A stretch of DNA of 64,000 bases, taken from NCBI RefSeq assembly GCF_001308265.1, contig NZ_CP012023.1:2556932-2620931 (forward strand), written 5' to 3'. Origin of the DNA: Celeribacter marinus. GTDB lineage: Bacteria; Pseudomonadota; Alphaproteobacteria; Rhodobacterales; Rhodobacteraceae. Positions 35,168-44,844 of the stretch are shown here, piece after piece (position 1 is the stretch's first letter; each line of letters starts with the position of its first letter). The position numbers and the translations under genes are program-made. Below the pieces are notes generated by a model that saw only the letters and a list, made by a program, of their open reading frames with translations, was not told where the DNA came from and did no database searches.

Positions 35168-35659
35168 CTAAATCGCTTTTTGAACGTCGCCTATGACGCC
35201 GTCCCACGCACCATCAACCAATTCATATCCCAAAACACGCTCAGGGTTTGTGGGCGGCGGCATATCGACGTGATCCAGCTTTTCAAAGCCAAAGCGCGAA
35301 TAATAAGGGGCATCGCCCACAAGCAAGACACGCTCCCACCCAAGCGCACCGGCGCGCGCCAAACTGTCGGTCATCAACAATCCACCAAGTCCCTCGCCTT
35401 GCCGCGTCGGGTGAACGGCAATTGGCCCAAGGAGCAAGGCCGTAGCCCCCGTATCCCCGATGCGGATCGGCCAGTAGCGAATGGCAGCGGCCAAAACCTC
35501 GCCCTCGTCACGTGCCACGATGCATAAATCCGTCACACGGCGCACGCCGTCACGCAAACGATACGACGACAAAAGCTCGCGCCCAGGCGCAAAGCACGTA
35601 TCATAAAGGTATTCCACCTCCCAATAATCATCCGCCGTTTCGACGTCGATATGATACAC
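35168..35659 (-). CDS. GNAT-family N-acetyltransferase, YhbS-like
   Basis: 163 residues. The acetyl-CoA loop is HPTRQGEGLGGLLMTDSLARA, preceded by GATALLLGPIAVHPT and followed by VLLVGDAPYYSRFGFE, the pattern of the YhbS-like branch. The start is GTG 35659 with GGGGAAAGC upstream. The acceptor substrate is unknown. Same strand as the EcsC gene, 45 bases upstream of it. Confidence 0.88.
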   Translation of the reverse strand: MYHIDVETADDYWEVEYLYDTCFAPGRELLSSYRLRDGVRRVTDLCIVARDEGEVLAAAIRYWPIRIGDTGATALLLGPIAVHPTRQGEGLGGLLMTDSLARAGALGWERVLLVGDAPYYSRFGFEKLDHVDMPPPTNPERVLGYELVDGAWDGVIGDVQKAI

Positions 35660-35773
35660 CGCTTTCCCCTTTCCAGACCCACCGCACCATCGCGCGCGGA
35701 GATTGTTCTCGAATTCCTGCTAGCATGGCACTAAGTGAGGGGCAACGCAGCACCGAAGAAAGAGAGGCGTCCC

Positions 35774-36355
35774 ATGTTTTATCGCCCCCAAGATGGCCAC
35801 GGCCTACCGCACAATCCGTTCAATGCAATTGTCTCGCCGCGCCCGATCGGCTGGATTTCCACACGCTCCGCAGGCGGTCACGACAACCTCGCGCCCTACT
35901 CGTTTTTCAACGCGGTGGCCTACGAGCCGCCACAGGTCATGTTCGCCTCATCGGGCCGCAAAGACAGCCTGACGAATGTTGAGGAAACGGGGGTATTTTG
36001 CATCAACCTCGTTGGAACAGACGCCGCGCATATCATGAACCTGTCCTCTGCACCGCTTGCACATGCCGAGGATGAATTCGCCCATTCTGGTGCCGCTAAA
36101 ACCGAATGCGCACAGATTGCCTGTGCGCGTGTTGCCGATGCCCCCGCAACGTTGGAATGCAAGGTGACACAAATTGTGCGTCTTGAAGGAGCGGATAATT
36201 ACGCGGTGTTCGGCCAAGTTGTGGGCATCCACATGCGCGACGACTGTATTGTGGATGGGCGCTTTGACGTGGTGAAAGCGCGGATGCTATCGCGTCTTGG
36301 CTACCGCGATTACGCAGAAGTCAAAGAGGTGTTTGAACTGGTGCGCCCTGAGTGA
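35774..36355 (+). CDS. Flavin reductase-like FMN-binding protein
   Basis: 193 residues. The split-barrel flavin-reductase fold is shown by NPFNAIVSPRPIGWISTRS, NLAPYSFFNAVAYEPPQVMF, and ETGVFCINLVG. It binds FMN and reduces flavin with NAD(P)H in relatives; members of this branch often have unknown partners. ATG 35774 with AGAGAGG upstream is better than the longer frame at 35735. The last 46 bases overlap the end of the convergent Hint-domain gene. Confidence 0.88.
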   Translation: MFYRPQDGHGLPHNPFNAIVSPRPIGWISTRSAGGHDNLAPYSFFNAVAYEPPQVMFASSGRKDSLTNVEETGVFCINLVGTDAAHIMNLSSAPLAHAEDEFAHSGAAKTECAQIACARVADAPATLECKVTQIVRLEGADNYAVFGQVVGIHMRDDCIVDGRFDVVKARMLSRLGYRDYAEVKEVFELVRPE

Positions 36356-37407
36356 GGGCCTCCTTGACACAGCAGCTGATTGTTCTTGCAATGACGCGCG
36401 GCGAGTTTGCGCCCGAGTGAGCCAGTGACCAGCGGGCGAACAGGTAGAAAATGCGTGTCATGCGGATCGATATTCGCGCGGGACAGACGATCCACTAGCG
36501 TCTCGTACTCGATAGATTTGCGCGCCTGAGGCCCTAAAAATAAACTCTCACACGCGGCTCCGTTGGCGATCAGAATTTCGTGCGCGTCCATTAGGATGTG
36601 AAAATACTGTAGCTCATCTTGATCGGTCACCACCGAAACCCCCTCCAACGCCAAAAGATGCTTGGCGGCGACCAGAACTTCGAACTGTCCAAACATGCGT
36701 AGCGCGATTTTTGACGCGACCAGAACCCGATGTTGTGGCGACACATATAGATCATGCTGTGGGGTGCCGCCGCCCAACGCGCCTGATTTTATCCGGATCG
36801 GCCGGACATTAGGGTTTGCCAACACCGTGTCTTTGTCCACGGACGTCTCACCGATCCATTTGACCTGACGTAGTCCGTGATCCAACGTCATCACATGATC
36901 GCCCTCTCTCAAATCCTCGACACGTACCTGTTCACGGTCACGGCGCTCAATCAGTGTGCCACGGGCAAAACACACAATTTCAATTTGGTTGTTAAAAGTG
37001 GAGATGACGGCAGCATCACTCCCGGCAACATCGGTCAGACTTCCAGTTCGAATTTCCTCAACATTCAAATCGCCATGCGCGTCATTGGGAATAATAAAGT
37101 GCCGAACATCGCTACCGTTAGAGACCGTTAGAAAGACCGCGGACAAGTTACTTTCGCTACCGGGGTCAAAACTGGATTGGCTCCCGTCCCCCTCGCCAAA
37201 ACGACCGCTACTACTCGGTTCTTGAATGCGATCAATGCTATAGGCGATGCCGCCAATGAAAATGATGTCACCCGTATCGAATTCACCATCGTTCAGGTCG
37301 CTCGACGTTACGTTATCGACAACCCCCAACAGGTTGCCCGCCGCCACCGAATAGGTGGTGTCAGGACTGATTCCACTTAATTCGATGAGGTCATAAATCG
37401 TCGCCAT
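36310..37407 (-). CDS. Hint (Hedgehog/intein-like) domain protein
   Basis: 365 residues. The N-terminal 140 residues form a beta-rich, acidic region (DTGDIIFIGGIAYSIDRIQ; VRHFIIPNDAHGD). The Hint domain starts at Cys146 (VCFARGTLIERRDREQVRVEDLREGDHVMTLDHG), with QHRVLV as the conserved block-B-like His and HILMDAHEILIANG (a His-containing strand). This Hint_2 type is common in Rhodobacterales exported proteins. It may autoprocess, but residues needed for splicing at the C-terminal side are not evident. No signal peptide is seen, so export by type I secretion is possible. Its tail overlaps the flavin-reductase gene. Confidence 0.85.
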   Translation of the reverse strand: MATIYDLIELSGISPDTTYSVAAGNLLGVVDNVTSSDLNDGEFDTGDIIFIGGIAYSIDRIQEPSSSGRFGEGDGSQSSFDPGSESNLSAVFLTVSNGSDVRHFIIPNDAHGDLNVEEIRTGSLTDVAGSDAAVISTFNNQIEIVCFARGTLIERRDREQVRVEDLREGDHVMTLDHGLRQVKWIGETSVDKDTVLANPNVRPIRIKSGALGGGTPQHDLYVSPQHRVLVASKIALRMFGQFEVLVAAKHLLALEGVSVVTDQDELQYFHILMDAHEILIANGAACESLFLGPQARKSIEYETLVDRLSRANIDPHDTHFLPVRPLVTGSLGRKLAARHCKNNQLLCQGGPHSGRTSSNTSLTSA

Positions 37408-37551
37408 AAGCGTGTGGTGCCTCGGGTCAAAAACCTAAAATGGTCAAGGATGCGGGACTCGATTTACGCATCAGCTCCAACTGTGTCGCAAAACACTTTC
37501 AACATCGTGAATAACGGCTGTTTATGTTGAAATTCACAGATTTTACCATAA

Positions 37552-37579
37552 AAAAGGCCCCCCAATCGGGAGGCCTTTT
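37552..37579 (-). terminator. Terminator after the SulP transporter gene
   Basis: On the minus strand AAAAGGCCTCCC pairs with GGGGGGCCTTTT (one mismatch) over a short loop and is followed by TTTTTTATGG. It lies 26 bases past the SulP stop and is nearly symmetric, so it may also work in the other direction. Confidence 0.8.
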
Positions 37580-37604
37580 GCGCACTATTTGCTTGAGCCG
37601 GGCC

Positions 37605-39212
37605 TTAGTGACCCGCACCCAAAACGCCTGTGCGCACTTGGTAGTCCGTGGCGATTTCATAGTCGGGATCATCATCGCTATCGACCATCAGGTGGCCCGC
37701 ATTGGTCAGCAGGTTGTGACAGTCATGGCTGAGATGGCGCAACTGGATTTCCTTACCCGCCGTTTCGTATTTGAGCGCCACGGCCTCAATCGCGGACAGC
37801 GCGGATTGGTCGGCCACACGGCTATCTGCGAAATCAACAATGACCATCGACGGATCGGCGGCGGGGTCAAACAACTCCTGAAACCCTTCAGCAGAGCCAA
37901 AGAACAACGGCCCTTGGATTTGATAAACCTTTGCACCTTCGGGTGTCTCGTAGGTCTTGGCGTGGATACGCGAGGCGTTTTGCCATGCGTAGGCCAATGC
38001 CGAGACGATCACGCCCACGACCACCGCAATCGCGAGGTCTTCGAGCACAGTCACGACCGTTACGAGCACAATCACAAAGGCGTCCGTGCGGGGTACCTTG
38101 CGCATGACGTTGAACGAATTCCACGCGAACGTGCCTATCACCACCATGAACATCACACCGACCAATGCAGCGAGCGGGATTTGTTCGATCAATGGCGAGG
38201 CGACCACGATAAAGGCCAACAAAAACAACGCGGCAGCAATGCCCGAGACGCGCGTGCGACCGCCCGATTTCACGTTGATCATCGATTGGCCAATCATCGC
38301 ACAGCCACCCATACCGCCAAAGAAACCCGTGACCACGTTGGCCGCACCCTGAGCGATACACTCTTGGGACACGCCGCCACGTTCGCCTTTGATTTCGCCC
38401 ACGAGATTGAGGGTCAAAAGGCTTTCAATGAGGCCAATCGCAGCAAGGATCAGCGCATAAGGAAAGATCACTTCGAGCACGGACAGGAACTGCGGAAGGC
38501 TTTCGAACATCGGCACAGCGGGGATATGGAATGTCGGCAAACCGCCCTTAATGGCGGCCATATCACCCACGCGCGGCACGGGCAGATCAAAGGCAATCAC
38601 GACAATCGCCGTGACCAAAATCCCCGCAAGCGGCGCAGGAATGATGTTTGTCACCTTGGGCAGGAAATGCACCACGGCCATCGTCAGACCTACGAGAATA
38701 AGCATGATCATCAACGGACCACCCGACATGAAACTGTCGGTTCCGGGCTGTTTGAACTGTGTCATCTGGGCGAGGAAAATCACAATCGCCAGTCCGTTCA
38801 CAAAGCCGAGCATCACAGGATGCGGCACAAGTCGGATGAATTTGCCCAAACGGAACACACCCGCAAGCACTTGCAAAATGCCCATCAACACAACAGTGGC
38901 AAAGAGGTATTCAACCCCGTGTTCGGCCACGAGGGCCACCATAACAACCGCGAGCGCGCCAGTGGCCCCCGAAATCATCCCGGGACGACCGCCAAATACG
39001 GCAGTGATCAACCCGACCATAAAGGCCGCGTACAGCCCCACAAGCGGGTGAACGCCCGCGACAAAGGCGAATGCAACCGCCTCAGGCACAAGGGCGAGCG
39101 CCACGGTCAGGCCCGACAAAAGTTCGGTTCTGAATTGCGAGGGCGTCAACTTGGTATCGCCGCCAGAAATAGATAGGTTCTTCGCAAAGGATGCGAGAGC
39201 AGATTGAATCAC
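37605..39212 (-). CDS. SulP-family anion transporter with STAS domain
   Basis: 535 residues. About 11-12 TM helices. Family motifs include LLSGLTVALALVPEAVAFAFVAGVHPLVGLYAAF, FGGRPGMISGATGA, LGFVNGLAIVIFLAQ, and GGMGGCAMIGQSMINVKSGGRTRVSG. A C-terminal STAS domain (about 425-510, IQGPLFFGSAEGFQELF, VIVDFADSRVADQSAL) follows. SulP proteins move sulfate or bicarbonate with Na or H. Substrate is not fixed by sequence. I prefer GTG 39212 with GGGGAA upstream over the longer frame from 39332, which begins inside non-family sequence. Confidence 0.92.
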   Translation of the reverse strand: MIQSALASFAKNLSISGGDTKLTPSQFRTELLSGLTVALALVPEAVAFAFVAGVHPLVGLYAAFMVGLITAVFGGRPGMISGATGALAVVMVALVAEHGVEYLFATVVLMGILQVLAGVFRLGKFIRLVPHPVMLGFVNGLAIVIFLAQMTQFKQPGTDSFMSGGPLMIMLILVGLTMAVVHFLPKVTNIIPAPLAGILVTAIVVIAFDLPVPRVGDMAAIKGGLPTFHIPAVPMFESLPQFLSVLEVIFPYALILAAIGLIESLLTLNLVGEIKGERGGVSQECIAQGAANVVTGFFGGMGGCAMIGQSMINVKSGGRTRVSGIAAALFLLAFIVVASPLIEQIPLAALVGVMFMVVIGTFAWNSFNVMRKVPRTDAFVIVLVTVVTVLEDLAIAVVVGVIVSALAYAWQNASRIHAKTYETPEGAKVYQIQGPLFFGSAEGFQELFDPAADPSMVIVDFADSRVADQSALSAIEAVALKYETAGKEIQLRHLSHDCHNLLTNAGHLMVDSDDDPDYEIATDYQVRTGVLGAGH

Positions 39213-39408
39213 GGGAATTCCCCAATGTTTGGATATGTGCGTTTGCCCGCCTTCTAACGCGTGTGAGCGCCAAAGGCAAAGGGGCAGGCATTTGCCCGTG
39301 CCGTCACGTGGTGGATGCGACACAGCGCGCACCTAAATCGGCCTTGCACCCCGCATGAGCACACCGCACACTCGCACCAACGGACGAACACCAGATAAGG
39401 GACGAAAG

Positions 39409-40287
39409 ATGGAACGAATGATCGGCGTGATGGGCGGCTCGGGCGTGTACGAGATCGACGGGCTACAAGACGGCACGTGGGTCAACGTCGACACACCGTG
39501 GGGCGATCCCTCCGACCAGATTTTCACCGGCGTTTTGGATGGTGTCAAAATGGCATTTCTACCCCGCCACGGGCGTGGCCACGTCCACACCCCCACGTCT
39601 GTGCCCTACCGCGCCAATATCGACGCACTCAAACGTCTTGGCGTTACAGATCTGATCTCTGTCTCTGCCACAGGTAGCTTTCGCGAGGAAATGGCACCGG
39701 GTGATTTTGTGATCGTCGATCAATTCATTGACCGCACAGTGAACCGCGAGAAAACCTTTTTCGACACGGGGTTGGTGGCACATGTCTCTGTGGCCCATCC
39801 GACCTGTGCGCGCCTATCGGGTTTGGTCTATGAGGCCGCGCGCGCCACAGGCGTCACTGTGCATATGGGGGGGACGTATTTGGCAATGGAAGGCCCACAG
39901 TTCTCCACCATGGCCGAAAGCAAAATGTACCGCGAGGTCTGGGGCGCGGATGTGATCGGCATGACCAATATGCCCGAGGCCAAACTCGCCCGCGAAGCCG
40001 AAATGTGCTACGCTTCGGTCGCGATGGTCACGGATTATGACAGCTGGCACCCCGACCACGGCGCGGTCGATATCACGGCCATCATCGCCACACTGGGCGC
40101 GAATACCGCCCACGCAAAGACGCTCGTCGCCGCGATGCCCGCGCTGCTCACATCGGCCTACGCGCCTTGCGAGCACGGATGTGACCGCGCCCTTGACTAC
40201 GCGATCATGACAGCCCCCGACAAACGCGACCCCGCAATGCTTGCCAAACTGGATGCGGTCGCTGGCCGCGTCCTTAAAGGACACTGA
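39409..40287 (+). CDS. mtnP: S-methyl-5'-thioadenosine phosphorylase
   Basis: 292 residues. The PNP/MTAP fold is shown by [56 protein letters not shown], the phosphate/ribose segment [15 protein letters not shown], and the base-binding [32 protein letters not shown]. It cleaves methylthioadenosine to adenine and methylthioribose-1-phosphate. ATG 39409 has AGGGACGAAAG upstream. The next gene, apt, recycles the adenine released here and begins one base after the stop. Confidence 0.95.
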   Translation: MERMIGVMGGSGVYEIDGLQDGTWVNVDTPWGDPSDQIFTGVLDGVKMAFLPRHGRGHVHTPTSVPYRANIDALKRLGVTDLISVSATGSFREEMAPGDFVIVDQFIDRTVNREKTFFDTGLVAHVSVAHPTCARLSGLVYEAARATGVTVHMGGTYLAMEGPQFSTMAESKMYREVWGADVIGMTNMPEAKLAREAEMCYASVAMVTDYDSWHPDHGAVDITAIIATLGANTAHAKTLVAAMPALLTSAYAPCEHGCDRALDYAIMTAPDKRDPAMLAKLDAVAGRVLKGH

Positions 40288-40288
40288 T

Positions 40289-40825
40289 ATGACACAAAAA
40301 ACCGTTCGCGATTACATCCGCACGATCGTTGATTTTCCCCATGAGGGGATCATGTTTCGCGATGTTACGACACTGTTCGCCGATCCGCGCGGGCTTCGTC
40401 TTGCTATTGATCAGATGCTGGACCCTTTTGTGGGTCAACACATCGACAAAGTGGTGGGGCTTGAGGCCCGCGGCTTTATCCTTGGCGGGGCGATTGCGCA
40501 TCAACTCTCGGTAGGGTTTGTGCCCGTGCGCAAGAAGGGCAAACTCCCCGGTAAGGTCATTTCCGAGGCGTACACCCTCGAATATGGCGAGGCCGTTGTG
40601 GAAATCCACGATGATGCAATCCAAGCCGGTGAAAAAGTCCTGATCGTGGACGATCTATTGGCAACGGGTGGCACCGCACAAGCGGGTATCAAGCTGGTCG
40701 AGCGGTTGGGCGGCGAAATCGTCGGCACATCCTTTGTCGTGGATCTACCTGAACTGGGCGGACGCGCACTTTTGGAGGGTTTGGGCTACTCGGTGCATGC
40801 GCTTTGCGAATTCGACGGGGCGTGA
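40289..40825 (+). CDS. apt: Adenine phosphoribosyltransferase
   Basis: 178 residues. [25 protein letters not shown] is the typical APRT N-terminus; [17 protein letters not shown] and the PRPP loop [17 protein letters not shown] complete the signature. It converts adenine plus PRPP to AMP. Immediately follows mtnP (one base between stop and start), so the pair forms an adenine-salvage operon closed by a strong terminator. Confidence 0.97.
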   Translation: MTQKTVRDYIRTIVDFPHEGIMFRDVTTLFADPRGLRLAIDQMLDPFVGQHIDKVVGLEARGFILGGAIAHQLSVGFVPVRKKGKLPGKVISEAYTLEYGEAVVEIHDDAIQAGEKVLIVDDLLATGGTAQAGIKLVERLGGEIVGTSFVVDLPELGGRALLEGLGYSVHALCEFDGA

Positions 40826-40917
40826 ACGCTTTATTAAGATTCGTAGCCTAGTGTTAATCATGTTCCTTGGAGCAAGGAACGTTGCTTGCAGCACATGTGA
40901 CTTATCACATTTCTATA

Positions 40918-40956
40918 GCGCCCTGATCACCCCCCTGATCAGGGCGCACCCTTTTT
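40918..40956 (+). terminator. Strong terminator after mtnP-apt
   Basis: 12-bp stem GCGCCCTGATCA / TGATCAGGGCGC (40918-40929 with 40936-40947) with a C-rich loop, followed by ACCCTTTTT. No gene lies between apt and this hairpin. Confidence 0.9.
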
Positions 40957-40993
40957 AGGGGTCGGTGCGCCGCATCACACAGTTACGCGCCGT

Positions 40994-42412
40994 TCAATCG
41001 CGCGCTCGCAAAACCGCACCGGGGTTCATAATGCCATTGGGATCAAGCGCATCTTTTATCGCCCGCATGGCTGCGAGTTTTATCGGATCTTGATAGCGCT
41101 CCAAATCGTCAACTTTCAGACGCCCCACCCCGTGCTCGGCACTCACAGACCCGTCATAGGCATGAACCAGATCATGGACCGTTTGCTTGACCGAGGCGCG
41201 AATGGTGTCGAACTCTTTGCGATCACGCCCGCGCGCGGGAAAAACGTTGTAATGCAGGTTTCCGTCACCCAAATGGCCAAAACAGTTCACACGGATGTCG
41301 CCCAAGGCCTCAAGTGCCGCGATTCCCTCGGGGATAAAATCAGGGATACGCGACAACGGCACAGAAATGTCGTGGCTCGATATGGCGCCCACGCGCTTGT
41401 TGCCCTCGGGAATATTTTCGCGCACCGCCCAGAACTCCGCGCGCTGGGTCTCGCTTGCCGAGATCACACCATCTTCCACGATCCCTACCGTATGAGCCGC
41501 CTCGAAGAGCGCACCAAGCGCCTCTTGCGGATCACCATCACCAGACAGGCCAACGTCGACCAAAACGCACCAATCGGGGCGCGTCTCAAACGGTTGGCGT
41601 ACATCGGGCAACACATCCGTTAGAAAATCCAATCCGACACCGGAAATCAATTCAAATGCCGAAATACCCTCGCCGATCAGATCACGCGCCATCGACAACA
41701 GATCCAACGCCCCTTGCGGATCACGAACCACCATAAACGCGGCGGCCTCTTGTGCGGGGCGCGGATACAGGCGCAGGGCGGCGGCGGTAATCACCCCCAA
41801 CGTGCCCTCAGATCCAATCATCAGATTCTTGAGATCATAGCCGGTGTTATCTTTGCGCAGGCGTTTCAACCCGTGCCAAATCTCACCCGTGGGCATCACG
41901 ACCTCAAGACCCAAACACAAATCGCGGGTATTGCCATAGCGCAGGACGTTCAAACCGCCGGCATTGGTGGCAAGGTTGCCACCGATCCGACACGACCCCT
42001 CAGCCGCAAGTGACAAGGGAAACAACCGGTCCTGAGCCTCGGCGGCGGCCTGAACCTGCGCCAAAATCGCACCTGCCTCAACCACGATCACATTCTCGGA
42101 CGGATACACCGCGCGGACTGCCGTCATGCGCTCCAATGAGAGTGCGATGGGTTCGGCGCCGTCATAGGCCACTTGACCCAGAACAAGGCCCGTTCCCCCG
42201 CCCAACGGCACAACGCCCACGCCCGCCTCGTTGCACATCCGCACAATCGTGGCGACGTCATCAACGGTCCGTGGGCGCGCCACCGCCGCTGCGCGTCCCT
42301 CATACCGCCCACGCGGATCATCCAACTCACCCGCTGCGCGCGGACGCACCGTGTCGTGAGGCAGAGCCGCCGCAAGACGGGTTAAAAACTCAGGTGTGGG
42401 TGTGCGGGTCAT
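40994..42412 (-). CDS. FAD-linked D-2-hydroxyacid dehydrogenase (GlcD/DLD family)
   Basis: 472 residues. An N-terminal PCMH FAD domain has VPLGGGTGLVLGQV, FPLSLAAEGSCRIGGNLATNAGGLNVLRYGNTRDLCLGLEVV and the TGYDLKNLMIGSEGTLGVIT segment. The C-terminal cap ends with CFGHLGDGNLHYNVF and SAEHGVGRLK, the metal/FAD-binding family signature. This set includes D-lactate, glycolate and D-2-hydroxyglutarate dehydrogenases. Overall layout is closest to the D-lactate/D-2-hydroxyglutarate type, but substrate is inference. ATG 42412 is chosen over the frame start at 42463. Confidence 0.9.
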   Translation of the reverse strand: MTRTPTPEFLTRLAAALPHDTVRPRAAGELDDPRGRYEGRAAAVARPRTVDDVATIVRMCNEAGVGVVPLGGGTGLVLGQVAYDGAEPIALSLERMTAVRAVYPSENVIVVEAGAILAQVQAAAEAQDRLFPLSLAAEGSCRIGGNLATNAGGLNVLRYGNTRDLCLGLEVVMPTGEIWHGLKRLRKDNTGYDLKNLMIGSEGTLGVITAAALRLYPRPAQEAAAFMVVRDPQGALDLLSMARDLIGEGISAFELISGVGLDFLTDVLPDVRQPFETRPDWCVLVDVGLSGDGDPQEALGALFEAAHTVGIVEDGVISASETQRAEFWAVRENIPEGNKRVGAISSHDISVPLSRIPDFIPEGIAALEALGDIRVNCFGHLGDGNLHYNVFPARGRDRKEFDTIRASVKQTVHDLVHAYDGSVSAEHGVGRLKVDDLERYQDPIKLAAMRAIKDALDPNGIMNPGAVLRARD

Positions 42413-42437
42413 CAATCTAGATCCTTTTTGGGCGCGC

Positions 42438-42980
42438 TTATACGCCACGCGCCAGCGCGGCAATTTTCAGACAGGAGTTGAGGTTGCGGGCGGTCACCAT
42501 TTCGGCACGCACAAATTTTTCATATCGCGCGGCGGGCCTTGACTTTGAGGTGCCGTTCGGCGTGTAAAGATAGAACACTTGATCAATCAGCGCGAATTCC
42601 TCGCCCTTATCGCATAGCTTTTGAAATGCATCCGGATCAAATGTGATCGCCCCACGCAGAAAGACCAAATGCAATCTTTGCGGCGTTTCGCTCGCCTGTG
42701 GATAGGGATTGTTCGCCAGTGCGGCCTCAAGTTCATCACGCGTCACGGCATTGGCGGGGCGTTCCAAATCGAAGACATCGCGCAACACCGCTTCGACTGC
42801 GGCCTCAACCTGATCTCGTGACAACGCCGATGAAACAAGTGCATTTCCCGTTTGGATATAGGTTTGCACGTCCAAAAAACCCGCATCAGCAAGGGCCGCG
42901 CGAAACGCCGCCATCGGCAATTTACCCTGCCCCGCGACATTGACCGCACGTAAAAACACAATCCAACGCTGCACGCTCAC
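42438..42980 (-). CDS. DUF1697-family protein
   Basis: 180 residues. WIVFLRAVNVAGQGKLPMAAFRAALADAGF, VQTYIQTGNALVSS and the C-terminal TARNLNSCLKIAALA are the DUF1697 signature (ferredoxin-like repeats). Function unknown. Located 25 bases upstream of the FAD dehydrogenase gene in the same direction and 14 bases after the GNAT gene. Confidence 0.9.
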   Translation of the reverse strand: MSVQRWIVFLRAVNVAGQGKLPMAAFRAALADAGFLDVQTYIQTGNALVSSALSRDQVEAAVEAVLRDVFDLERPANAVTRDELEAALANNPYPQASETPQRLHLVFLRGAITFDPDAFQKLCDKGEEFALIDQVFYLYTPNGTSKSRPAARYEKFVRAEMVTARNLNSCLKIAALARGV

Positions 42981-42994
42981 TCTCCTTATTGGCG

Positions 42995-43585
42995 CTATGC
43001 CAAACCAATGTCCGTGCGTCCACGGCGATCACTGCGCAGCGCGGAATACAACACATGATTGCGCCAGCGGTTATTGATTTGCAGATAGGCCTGCGCCACA
43101 CCCTCATATTTGAAACCGGCCTTTTCAAGCACACCACGCGACGCGGCGTTCTCAGGCAGGCACGCGGCCTCGATCCGGCTCAAATCAAGGCGGGCAAAGG
43201 CGTAGTGAGTCACGGCTTCGATCGCTTCGCGCATGTACCCCGCACGCGCATAGGGCGCGCCGATCCAATACCCGATGGTGCCCGATTGCGCCGGACCTCG
43301 GCGAATGTTGTCGAGCGTGATCGCACCCAGCAATGCATTGTCGTCGCGGCGCACCAAAAACACGGGCAGGCCTGTATCACCCTTAATCGAGCGCTCCGCC
43401 CAATAGACACGGTTGGAGAACGCTTTGCGTGACAAATGATCGTCAGACCACTTTGGTTCCCACGGTTGCAAAAACGCCCGGCTTGCATCGCGCAACGCCA
43501 CCCAATTTCGAAAATCACTGTGCTGAGGCAGTCGAAGCGTCATGCGCTCCGTATCAATCCGAACTTTGGCTTTGCGCGCAAGCAT
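42995..43585 (-). CDS. rimJ: GNAT-family acetyltransferase, RimJ-like
   Basis: 196 residues. The RimJ/RimL pattern is visible: RIDTERMTLRLPQHSDFRNW, GTIGYWIGAPYARAGYMREAI and ALCLENAASRGVLEKAGF-type AACLPENAASRGVLEKAGF, then EGVAQAYLQINNRWRNHVLYS. It acetylates protein N-termini in relatives (ribosomal S5 for RimJ). The ATG overlaps the stop of the M16 peptidase gene. The RimJ label is by overall pattern; the exact substrate is not known. Confidence 0.88.
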   Translation of the reverse strand: MLARKAKVRIDTERMTLRLPQHSDFRNWVALRDASRAFLQPWEPKWSDDHLSRKAFSNRVYWAERSIKGDTGLPVFLVRRDDNALLGAITLDNIRRGPAQSGTIGYWIGAPYARAGYMREAIEAVTHYAFARLDLSRIEAACLPENAASRGVLEKAGFKYEGVAQAYLQINNRWRNHVLYSALRSDRRGRTDIGLA

Positions 43586-44844
43586 CAGGCAGCGAACCTG
43601 TCTTGTAGCGCCTCCAGAGTAGGTGCGTTTTCAATCGGACCATACAGTGCCATCGCCGCGTTGCCTTGTCCCATTTCAGACAAGAACTTGCGCGCCTTTT
43701 CCACACTCACATCGTCAATACGGGCGATGGTTTCGGACAGCTCAGGCACACGGTTCCAGATACCGATCATCCGCGCGTTTCGCTCCGCACGGCTTGACGG
43801 GCTTTCAAGCCCCATCAAAAGACCCGCCTTGATCTGTGCGCGCGCACGGTCGACTTCATCAGTGCGCATTTCATCTGCGGCGCGCTTGATCTCGTCGATG
43901 GTCAGCTCTGCCAGATCCTTGATCTCATCGGCGGATGTACCGGCGTAAATCGTGGTCATTCCGGTATCAGAATAGGCGCCAGACTGCGCATAAATCGTGT
44001 AACACAACCCGCGCTGCTCACGCACAGTTTGGAACAAACGCGACGACATCCCACCGCCCAATGCTGTTGCAGCGGTTTGGGCGATGTAAATGTCTTCGTC
44101 ACGGTATCCCGGCCCCTCAAAGGCCAGTGTGAAGTGTGCTTGTTCGAGGTCTTTCACCTTGCGAAAATCACCGCCCTGAAACACCGCCTTATCAGCGATA
44201 TCATCGCCGCGTTTGGGCAAGCCGCCAAAGATCGCTTCGGCTTCGCGCACGAGCGTGTCGTGATCGACGGCCCCCGCAGCCGATAGAACCATACGCTCTG
44301 GGCAATAGTGCTCTGAGATGAAGTTGGCCAAGTCCTCGCGTGAAAACGCATTAACGCGTTCCGCAGGGCCAAGAATGGTGCGGCCAAGCGCCTGAGACGG
44401 ATATGCCGCCTCTTGCAACCAATCAAAAATCACATCGTCGGGCGTATCAAGCGATTGACCGATTTCTTGCAAAATCACACCGCGCTCGACCTCCAACTCA
44501 CGAGGATCAAACACGGGGTTCATCAAGATGTCGCCAATCACATCGAGCGCCAAAGACACGTCATCTTTGAGGACACGCGCATAATAGGCGGTCGCCTCGC
44601 GCGATGTGTAGGCGTTCAGATACCCGCCAACATTTTCAAGAACTTCCGCGATTTCCAACGGGGAACGCCGCGTGGTCCCTTTGAACGCCATGTGTTCCAA
44701 AAAGTGCGCAATACCGTTTTGCTCGATCCGCTCATGGCGTCCACCCGCCAGAACCCAAACACCGATAGAGGCGCTTTCGAGGGCTGGCATGCTTTCGGTG
44801 ACAATGCGGAATCCGTTGGACAGTGTATGTAGTTGGATGGTCAA
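43585..44844 (-). CDS. M16-family zinc peptidase (processing-peptidase type)
   Basis: 419 residues. The inverted zinc motif is HFLEH (His47, Glu50, His51) in NGIAHFLEHMAFKGT, with the distal Glu in ELEVERGVILQEI. The second M16 domain includes GGGMSSRLFQTVREQRGLCYTIYA and ARAQIKAGLLMGLES. It is a soluble homologue of mitochondrial processing peptidase beta. Its start overlaps the thrC stop (ATGA), and it ends at the rimJ start, so thrC, M16 and rimJ form one operon. Confidence 0.93.
   Translation of the reverse strand: MTIQLHTLSNGFRIVTESMPALESASIGVWVLAGGRHERIEQNGIAHFLEHMAFKGTTRRSPLEIAEVLENVGGYLNAYTSREATAYYARVLKDDVSLALDVIGDILMNPVFDPRELEVERGVILQEIGQSLDTPDDVIFDWLQEAAYPSQALGRTILGPAERVNAFSREDLANFISEHYCPERMVLSAAGAVDHDTLVREAEAIFGGLPKRGDDIADKAVFQGGDFRKVKDLEQAHFTLAFEGPGYRDEDIYIAQTAATALGGGMSSRLFQTVREQRGLCYTIYAQSGAYSDTGMTTIYAGTSADEIKDLAELTIDEIKRAADEMRTDEVDRARAQIKAGLLMGLESPSSRAERNARMIGIWNRVPELSETIARIDDVSVEKARKFLSEMGQGNAAMALYGPIENAPTLEALQDRFAA

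Noticed and set aside
37524..39176. 550-residue plus-strand frame opposite the SulP transporter
   Set aside because: Composition is His/Arg/Gln-rich as expected of an antisense frame in GC-rich coding DNA, with no domain and no ribosome site; the minus-strand SulP gene is clear.
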